Source of the DNA: Saprospiraceae bacterium
GTDB taxonomy: Bacteria; Bacteroidota; Bacteroidia; Chitinophagales; Saprospiraceae
Direction of reading: 5' to 3'
DNA length: 11,971 nucleotides
Assembly (NCBI GenBank): GCA_023299965.1
Contig: JALZVN010000027.1
Coordinates: 1-11,971, forward strand
The notes under the pieces are model-generated. The model did no database searches. It was given only the letters and a program-made list of their open reading frames with translations, and was not told the DNA's origin. Below are positions 1 through 4,651 of this stretch, in pieces. Positions within the stretch are counted from its first letter, which is position 1. The number at the start of each line of letters is the position of its first letter. The translations under genes were made by a program, and so were the position numbers.

Positions 1-326
1 TAGAGTTTACGGTAGCTCCTCAAGTGAGTCCAGTACAAGGGCTACCCTACCATGAGTGGTTTGTAGCATTTGAAGAGCTGCCAAATGACTTAGAGATATT
101 TTCACACTCACTTGACAATGAGCTATCTACCCAAAATATTTATTACAAAGATCTGATTCAAGGTGGTGTGCTTAAAAGACTTACAATAAGTCCCGTCCAG
201 AAAAATGCGTTTCGAGATTATATGAAAACGAAAGGCAAACTGGGTGGTCAGAATAAGGTTCCTCGCCTATCCAATGATAGAAAAATCGCTAAGGATTTGA
301 GTGTGTATAAATTAGATAAGATTTAA
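1..326 (+). CDS. GH3 family acyl-adenylating protein, C-terminal fragment (5' end outside window)
   Basis: The reading frame is open from the left edge (first full codon at position 3, reading EFTVAPQ) to TAA at 324-326, so about 107 C-terminal residues are visible. A GTG at 24 lies inside the conserved stretch and is not taken as a start. The fragment has features of the C-terminal domain of bacterial GH3 (auxin-responsive promoter) homologues: FTVAP, YHEWFVAFEE, a 'LDNELSTQNIYY' helix, and the ending GKLGGQNKVPRLSNDR. GH3 proteins belong to the ANL adenylating superfamily and in plants conjugate acyl acids to amino acids. The Bacteroidota members have no established substrate, so the reaction here is inferred from family only. 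No terminator is seen after it; the next gene starts 111 bp downstream and has its own putative promoter box. Confidence 0.85.
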   Translation, partial: EFTVAPQVSPVQGLPYHEWFVAFEELPNDLEIFSHSLDNELSTQNIYYKDLIQGGVLKRLTISPVQKNAFRDYMKTKGKLGGQNKVPRLSNDRKIAKDLSVYKLDKI

Positions 327-349
327 CCCAAAAAAAGTGTTTCTTTCGC

Positions 350-357
350 TATTTTTG
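350..357 (+). promoter_or_regulatory. Putative Bacteroidota -7 promoter box for the OmpA-family gene
   Basis: TATTTTTG followed by TGCG matches the Bacteroidota sigma consensus TAnnTTTG and lies 80 bp before the ATG at 438. This would give a 5' leader of roughly 70 nt. I do not see a convincing TTG at the expected -33 distance, so this is a half-match only. Confidence 0.45.
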
Positions 358-437
358 TGCGTCTTTAATAGGTCAACAGTTAAAACAAAACCGTATAACT
401 AATGTTGACATTTTTCTAAATCTTAAAACGCAATTTT

Positions 438-1328
438 ATGCACAAATTTTTCTACCCATTGCTACTCCTCCTTTTAGGGTGGATTGCAGCAGGGTCGTAC
501 TTTCTGTCTTGTCCTACCTGCAACCCAGTTGCAGCGAAGCCAAAGGCAGTAGTGCCAGCCGCGCCAGCACCAGTGATGGAAAAAAACGTTTGGGATGTAA
601 GAGATGGAGATCGATTCACAACCGGATCGCCTAATCACTTCACGTTCCCTAATAGCAGCGCGGTACCAAATGTACCCGCTAAAACACAATCAGCATTCAA
701 TAACATCAGCAAGTACCTACAGGACAACCCTGCTCGGCAACTGCTCCTGACGGGTTACTACAAAACCGACGAAACCTACACGGGTTCGTTTGACAACCTA
801 GGTGTCGATAGAGCTGAAGCTATCAAAGCAAACATGGTCGCTAAAGGCGCACCAGCTGCCAACATCATCACAACTGGTTTGGCGGATTACAATTTGAAAT
901 TTACTAAGAAAAATCTTCTTAGAAGAGGGGTAAACTTCAACTTTAAAGGAGCTAGTGATCTTGCCGAAATTGGAGCAAGATTGAAAGCAGATCCTTACAA
1001 AATCTATTTTGCTACAGGGTCTAATCAAGTTGATTTGAACCAAGCGCTAAAAGATTACTTCTCAGACATTAAGTACTATGTAAGTCAGGTACCAAATGCT
1101 GCGATCCAAGTATCTGGTCACACAGATAACGTAGGTAGCTTGGGCGGAAACACAAGACTGAGTAAGAAGAGAGCTGGTGAAATCAGAGACTATATGGTGA
1201 GACAAGGTATTCGTGCCAATGCCATCACATCTGTAATCGGTGAAGGTCCTAACAGACCTATCGCTTCGAATGATACGGATGAAGGAAAATCTCAAAACAG
1301 AAGAGTAGAAATCATCGTGACTAACTAG
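438..1328 (+). CDS. OmpA-family envelope protein with tandem OmpA-like domains
   Basis: The protein has 296 residues. Residues 4-24 form a hydrophobic N-terminal segment (signal peptide or anchor). C25 and C28 sit just after it, but the lipobox is poor, so lipoprotein status is uncertain. Residues 31-50 are an Ala/Pro linker. Residues 188-295 are a canonical OmpA C-terminal peptidoglycan-binding domain: YFATGSNQVD at the start, GHTDNVG at 227-233 (D230) and LSKKRA at 241-246 (R245), where D230 and R245 are the expected diaminopimelate-binding pair. It ends with NRRVEI at 287-292. Residues 70-165 look like a second, degenerate OmpA-like domain: LLLTGYYKTDE stands where GHTD would be, and VDRAEAIKANM matches the helix carrying the conserved Arg. 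It probably links the outer envelope to peptidoglycan. The next gene follows after 61 bp with no terminator and is probably co-transcribed. Confidence 0.85.
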   Translation: MHKFFYPLLLLLLGWIAAGSYFLSCPTCNPVAAKPKAVVPAAPAPVMEKNVWDVRDGDRFTTGSPNHFTFPNSSAVPNVPAKTQSAFNNISKYLQDNPARQLLLTGYYKTDETYTGSFDNLGVDRAEAIKANMVAKGAPAANIITTGLADYNLKFTKKNLLRRGVNFNFKGASDLAEIGARLKADPYKIYFATGSNQVDLNQALKDYFSDIKYYVSQVPNAAIQVSGHTDNVGSLGGNTRLSKKRAGEIRDYMVRQGIRANAITSVIGEGPNRPIASNDTDEGKSQNRRVEIIVTN

Positions 1329-1389
1329 TCTTGAACGGATTTCAACAAATCAATTAAAAAAAATTACAAATTAAAAAATACACAACATT

Positions 1390-2607
1390 ATGTTTATAGT
1401 AATATTAGCAGGCGGATTTTGGACAATGCTCTGTTCTTGGGTTTTCTGGATGGCTCTTTTGGCTATCGGGGCATTTATCTTAGGATGGTTATTTAGAACT
1501 CCAAAAATCGACGAATGGAAGCACAAGTACGAAGCTGAAGTAAATAACAACTCTGGTTTCTCTAAAAAATATGCTAAGCTAGAAAAAGCATCTACTAGCT
1601 ACAATAAAGATAAAACGCAGCTGGAACGTACCATCGAAAAGCAGAAAGCGGAGTTATCTTCTTTCAGAAATAAAACCACAAAACTAGAGAATGACTATAG
1701 AGCAGCTTCTAGAGAATCTGAAAGCTTGACTACTAAGCTTGGTTTGCTGAATAGCGAAATCTCAGGTTTGAAATCAACTGGAGAGCCAATAGCAATACCA
1801 ACGGACGAAAACGAAAAGGAGGTAGATAGATTGACTGGTATCTTACACAATAGAGATGCTGAGATCGAGAGATTGAAGAACTCTGTATCAGAGGTGAAGA
1901 CAGAGAAGGATGAGTATATCCGTAGATCTGAAAACTATAAGCCAAGATTTGAAGATGCGAACTTGGAGCGTAACACACTAAAAGTAAAGTACGACAAGCT
2001 TGTAGAGCAGACTAAAAACATCAGTAGCCAAGACAAAGATATGGCCACTGAAAATGGTAAGTTGAGAGACGAGCTTACAGCATTGAAGGCAGAAGCAGCT
2101 GGTAAAGAAGACAGACAAGAAGAGGTAGATGGCTTAATCAAAGTAGCTAAGAAATCGGAAGCGGAAAAGAATGACCTACAGATAAAGTACGAAAGTCTAT
2201 TGAGACATCACGAGCAGTTGGAAGCACAAGGTAAAGTAACTCCTCCACCAGCAGTAACACCAATAGCAGGATTCACTGCGCCAGTAACACCTCCTCCGGC
2301 ACCTGTAACTCCTCCTCCAGCACCTAAAGCTACTCCAGTAGTAGACGGCGCTGAGGATAACTTGAAGAAGATTGAAGGAATCGGACCAAAGATCGAAGAA
2401 TTGATCAAGAATGGTGGTATCAAAACATGGGCGAAGTTAGCTGAAACAGATCCAAGTGTAATCCAAGGATTTTTAGATGCAGCAGGACCTAGATACAAAA
2501 TGCACAAACCTCAGTCTTGGCCTTTACAAGCTGGAATGGCCGCTAGAGGAGAGTGGGAAGCATTAGAAAAGTGGCAAGATGAGCATGATGGTGGCATCAT
2601 ATCTTAA
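1390..2607 (+). CDS. Membrane-anchored coiled-coil protein with C-terminal helix-hairpin-helix (H3TH-like) domain
   Basis: The protein has 405 residues. Residues 4-35 are one hydrophobic transmembrane segment with no charge before it and R36, K39, K44 and K46 just after it. By the positive-inside rule the C-terminal part should be cytoplasmic. Residues about 42-280 are highly charged and heptad-like (long E/K/L-rich coiled coil). Residues 283-318 are a proline-rich linker with VTPPPAP repeats. Residues 322-405 match the small domain often annotated in Bacteroidota as 'predicted 5' DNA nuclease, flap endonuclease-1-like, H3TH': LKKIEGIGPKIEELI is the helix-hairpin-helix, followed by TWAKLAE, AGPRYKMH, SWPLQA and EWEALEKWQDE. 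Such a domain can bind nucleic acid, but no nuclease catalytic residues are evident, so a nuclease function is not claimed. Its position directly after the OmpA gene and before a shared terminator suggests an envelope-associated role. Confidence 0.8.
   Translation: MFIVILAGGFWTMLCSWVFWMALLAIGAFILGWLFRTPKIDEWKHKYEAEVNNNSGFSKKYAKLEKASTSYNKDKTQLERTIEKQKAELSSFRNKTTKLENDYRAASRESESLTTKLGLLNSEISGLKSTGEPIAIPTDENEKEVDRLTGILHNRDAEIERLKNSVSEVKTEKDEYIRRSENYKPRFEDANLERNTLKVKYDKLVEQTKNISSQDKDMATENGKLRDELTALKAEAAGKEDRQEEVDGLIKVAKKSEAEKNDLQIKYESLLRHHEQLEAQGKVTPPPAVTPIAGFTAPVTPPPAPVTPPPAPKATPVVDGAEDNLKKIEGIGPKIEELIKNGGIKTWAKLAETDPSVIQGFLDAAGPRYKMHKPQSWPLQAGMAARGEWEALEKWQDEHDGGIIS
2284..2325 (+). repeat. Two tandem 21-bp repeats encoding VTPPPAP
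   Basis: Positions 2284-2304 and 2305-2325 both encode VTPPPAP with two synonymous differences. A related partial unit (VTPPPA) lies about 45 bp upstream. They form the proline-rich linker between the coiled coil and the helix-hairpin-helix domain. Such a linker can vary in length by slippage. Confidence 0.8.
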
Positions 2608-2638
2608 TTGTAAACTTTAAGAAATACGTATATAAAGG

Positions 2639-2668
2639 AAGCCTCCAATTTTTTTGGGGGCTTTTTTT
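2639..2668 (+). terminator. Intrinsic terminator after the OmpA / coiled-coil unit
   Basis: AAGCCTCCA at 2639-2647 pairs with TGGGGGCTT at 2655-2663 (nine pairs, one G-T), and the stem runs into a seven-T tract at 2662-2668. It lies 32 bp after the stop codon at 2607. Confidence 0.88.
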
Positions 2669-2702
2669 ATTGTACTTTTCACAACAATACTTTTATTACC
2701 AG

Positions 2703-2731
2703 TTGAAATTTAAAATGATGCATATTTTTTG
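2703..2731 (+). promoter_or_regulatory. Possible promoter upstream of fdhD
   Basis: TTG at 2703-2705 and TATTTTTTG at 2723-2731 are 17 bp apart. They resemble the Bacteroidota TTG / TAnnTTTG arrangement with one extra T in the -7 box. The predicted start would give a leader of about 140 nt, which includes the hairpin region at 2746-2810. Confidence 0.3.
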
Positions 2732-2745
2732 ATAGTCATAATCAG

Positions 2746-2810
2746 CCTGTCCTCTGTAGCCAGGATTCTTAGTTAAATCCCGATAGCCAAGTCTATCCTA
2801 GAAGAATCTT
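2746..2810 (+). promoter_or_regulatory. Possible structured leader upstream of fdhD
   Basis: A nine-pair stem joins 2762-2770 (AGGATTCTT) to 2802-2810 (AAGAATCTT), with one G-T. It encloses a five-pair hairpin, GATAG at 2782-2786 with CTATC at 2793-2797 and a six-base loop. CCTG at 2746-2749 can instead pair with CAGG at 2761-2764, which overlaps the long stem, so two exclusive folds are conceivable. I do not recognise a named riboswitch class. It could equally be a repeat remnant. The rest of the 2669-2874 gap shows no gene. Confidence 0.25.
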
Positions 2811-2874
2811 ATGTCCTGTCTCTTATCTTGTCCTTCATTTCAGACTACAAATGGTATAACTTTTATTCAATTTT

Positions 2875-3717
2875 ATGATCCAAGATCTACATACCCAAGG
2901 TACTCGCCACTACCCTATCCAAAAATATAAAGCAGGCAGGCTTGAAACTGTCGATGACAGTCTAGCTATCGAAACGCCTCTGCTCATACAACTCAAAACT
3001 CCTGATCAAAAAGTGGAGGACTTGGTCATCACGATGCATACCCCTACGGATACAGAGGCCTTAGTCACTGGATTTCTGTACACAGAAGGCACCATAAATG
3101 AGCCTACTGATATCGAATCGATAACGGTCCGGCAAGATGAAGCTTTGGTTAGCTTGAAAAGAAAGCCAATTCGGCTTCAAACTAGAAATACCGTAAGCAC
3201 AGCAGCCTGTGGGATGTGCGGAAAGACTAGTCTAGATGCAATCAAACTAGTGCGCGAGTTTGATTTATTGACGAGAATTCAGCATTGTACTCCTGAGGCT
3301 TTGCTGGGGCTCAATAGCCAACTTAGGCAGCAGCAGGTGCTATTTTCGGCTACTGGAGGAATACATGCGGCGGCTCTTTTTGACCTCCAGGGACAGCTCC
3401 TGACCATGCAAGAGGACATCGGTAGGCACAATGCAGTAGACAAAGCTATTGGAAAGATGCTCCAAAAAGGGCTGGATCGAGCATCATTGGGTTTATTTGT
3501 CAGCGGGCGGGCAGGATTCGAATTGGTGCAAAAATGCCTTGTTAGCGGCATCTCCTTGATGGTCGCTGTTGGGGCACCCTCCTCATTAGCAGTCGATTAT
3601 GCGCAACAATACGGGCTTACTCTGGTAGGATTCATGCAAAATGACCGATTTAATATTTATGCGCATCCGGAAAGAGTACGTTCAAAAAAAGCTGAAAATG
3701 ATGTAAAAAATTCCTAA
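2875..3717 (+). CDS. fdhD: Formate dehydrogenase accessory sulfurtransferase FdhD
   Basis: The protein has 280 residues, a normal length for FdhD. FdhD takes sulfur from a cysteine desulfurase (IscS in E. coli) and passes it to the molybdenum cofactor of formate-dehydrogenase-type enzymes, giving the active sulfido form. Diagnostic motifs are in order: TPTDTEALVTGFLYTEG at 56-72, the sulfur-carrying CGMCG loop with the CxxC cysteines C112 and C115, FSATGGIHAAALF at 157-169, EDIGRHNAVDKAIG at 180-193, VSGRAGFELVQK at 209-220, GAPSSLAV at 233-240 and NDRFNIY at 256-262. It probably acts in the cytoplasm. The likely client is the FdhF/YdeP-type oxidoreductase starting at 4648, separated from fdhD by the THX gene and a repeat. 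The gene is intact, with an ATG start at 2875. Confidence 0.95.
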   Translation: MIQDLHTQGTRHYPIQKYKAGRLETVDDSLAIETPLLIQLKTPDQKVEDLVITMHTPTDTEALVTGFLYTEGTINEPTDIESITVRQDEALVSLKRKPIRLQTRNTVSTAACGMCGKTSLDAIKLVREFDLLTRIQHCTPEALLGLNSQLRQQQVLFSATGGIHAAALFDLQGQLLTMQEDIGRHNAVDKAIGKMLQKGLDRASLGLFVSGRAGFELVQKCLVSGISLMVAVGAPSSLAVDYAQQYGLTLVGFMQNDRFNIYAHPERVRSKKAENDVKNS

Positions 3718-3722
3718 TTTTG
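3692..3722 (+). promoter_or_regulatory. Promoter for the THX gene, overlapping the end of fdhD
   Basis: TAATTTTG at 3715-3722, followed by CGGC, matches TAnnTTTG exactly and overlaps the fdhD stop codon. CTG at 3692-3694, a near match to TTG, lies 20 bp upstream. The ATG of THX is at 3777. This arrangement lets the ribosomal protein be expressed independently of fdhD. Confidence 0.55.
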
Positions 3723-3776
3723 CGGCACTACATGAGTAGACGAAATATTTACAAAATTTAAAAAACATCAATTCCC

Positions 3777-3893
3777 ATGGGAAGAGGCGACATCAAATCT
3801 AAAAAAGGAAAAAGAACAAAAGGATCTTATGGTAAAGTAAGACCTCAAAAAGTAAAGGTAGATACTAGTAAGAAAGATGAAAAGAAGGCTTAA
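3777..3893 (+). CDS. 30S ribosomal protein THX
   Basis: This is a 38-residue basic protein that starts MGRGDIKSKKGKRTKGSYGK and continues VRPQKVKVD with a short K/E-rich tail; stop TAA is at 3891-3893. The GRGDxKSKKGKRxxGSYGxxRP pattern is the signature of bacterial THX, a tiny protein first described in the Thermus 30S subunit. There it sits in the head among 16S rRNA helices and stabilises the fold. THX is common in Bacteroidota. The length is close to complete for the family. A TAAATTT-like AT-rich leader replaces any clear Shine-Dalgarno, as is usual in this phylum. It has its own putative promoter upstream and a terminator directly downstream, so it appears monocistronic despite lying between two molybdoenzyme-related genes. 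Confidence 0.95.
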   Translation: MGRGDIKSKKGKRTKGSYGKVRPQKVKVDTSKKDEKKA

Positions 3894-3930
3894 TCGCCTT
3901 TGAACTATACTGATATATCTTTATCAGAGG

Positions 3931-3964
3931 ATGAGCTGCAGATTTAATTTGTAGCTCATTTTTT
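3931..3964 (+). terminator. Intrinsic terminator of the THX gene
   Basis: ATGAGCTGCA at 3931-3940 pairs with TGTAGCTCAT at 3950-3959 (ten pairs, one G-T) around a nine-base loop. The stem is followed by a T tract at 3959-3964. It lies 37 bp after the THX stop. Confidence 0.9.
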
Positions 3965-3990
3965 GTTTAGGCTATTTAAGGATAGTGATT

Positions 3991-4166
3991 TGGGCGATCC
4001 CCTCGCCTAGCGCTCCAAACTGCGCAGTGAGTGGCGAGCTATGCCGGACTCCGCGTTCGCTTCGGTACTTCCCTAGCGAAAAAGCTAGGTAAGCACATCT
4101 TACTCCTCTTTGCCATCCCAGCATGCTATCGCACAAAGGAGCAAGATTCCTATCTATCTCTATCGC
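3991..4166 (+). repeat. GC-rich interspersed palindromic element (copy 1)
   Basis: This gene-free stretch is visibly richer in G+C than its surroundings and is full of inverted repeats. ACTGCGCAGT at 4019-4028 is a perfect palindrome. CCTAGC at 4072-4077 pairs with GCTAGG at 4084-4089. The 4097-4112 segment (ATCTTACTCCTCTTTG) pairs with 4134-4147 (CAAAGGAGCAAGAT) with one mismatch and two extra bases. The order GGGCGATCCCCT ... GAGCTATGCCGGA ... TTCGCT ... hairpin ... CTATC..TATCGC resembles elements I recall as scattered between genes in many Bacteroidota genomes, usually unnamed. Boundaries are approximate. The remaining 4167-4279 is AT-rich with short TCTAT iterations; I see no gene in it and no convincing promoter. 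Confidence 0.6.
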
Positions 4167-4279
4167 GTATCTATATCTCTATTTTATAACTATGCTTAAC
4201 GACAAAGGATAAACAATCTCCCTAAAGAGATGAATAGGTTAGACCTTAAAATCGGTGTTATTTGAGTACTTTAGCCACG

Positions 4280-4651
4280 ATGAAATTAAGAATAAGAGAA
4301 AACACCCTTCGAATCCGAATCACACAAAGTGAATTGGACTCGCTTGGAAAAGATAACTATATCGAATCTAGGATTCAGTTCCCAAATGGCACCTCCCTAA
4401 GGTATGGCATGCAGTCCGAAAAGGTCCAAGATACCACGATCCAGTTTGAGAATAATGAAATACAAATTGGTATTGGCATCTCAGACATGGAGACTATATT
4501 GGACGAAGCAAATGTAGGTATACAAAGTATGCATACTACTGATGTGGGAACCCTAGATTTATTGATAGAAAAAGACTTTAGCTGCCTGCACAAAAGAGGT
4601 ATCGAAGACGCAGATACATTCCCCAATCCAAATGCAAAAGAAAACGCATGA
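4280..4651 (+). CDS. Small DUF7009-family protein, partner of the downstream oxidoreductase
   Basis: The protein has 123 residues from ATG 4280. An in-frame TTG at 4262 would add six residues (LSTLAT), but the family-like N-terminus MKLRIRENTLRIRITQSEL starts at the ATG. The first third is a basic beta-rich motif (KLRIRENTLRIRIT). The middle alternates strands (ESRIQFPNGTSLRYGM, TIQFENNEIQIGI). The end, counted from the ATG, has LLIEKDFSCL around 94-103 with a single Cys, then an acidic EDADTFPNP motif near 109-117. This pattern matches the uncharacterised Bacteroidota family I recall as DUF7009. No signal peptide or membrane segment is seen, so it is probably cytoplasmic. Its TGA overlaps the next ATG (ATGA at 4648-4651), which implies translational coupling and possibly a physical partnership with the oxidoreductase. 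Biochemical function is unknown. Confidence 0.75.
   Translation: MKLRIRENTLRIRITQSELDSLGKDNYIESRIQFPNGTSLRYGMQSEKVQDTTIQFENNEIQIGIGISDMETILDEANVGIQSMHTTDVGTLDLLIEKDFSCLHKRGIEDADTFPNPNAKENA

Noticed and set aside
24..326. GTG at 24 as the start of a separate 100-residue gene
   Set aside because: The frame is open upstream to the window edge and the upstream residues (EFTVAPQ) continue the GH3 C-terminal domain.
2735..2874. tRNA or a known molybdenum-cofactor riboswitch upstream of fdhD
   Set aside because: No cloverleaf or T-arm consensus is present, and the hairpins do not match a class I can name; only a generic structured-leader note is kept.
4148..4185. TCTAT-rich stretch as a CRISPR or tandem repeat array
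   Set aside because: Units are short and irregular with no spacer pattern; it reads as low-complexity sequence at the end of the palindromic element.
4262..4279. TTG at 4262 as the start of the DUF7009-type protein
   Set aside because: The conserved basic N-terminal motif begins at the ATG at 4280, and the extra six residues add nothing recognisable.
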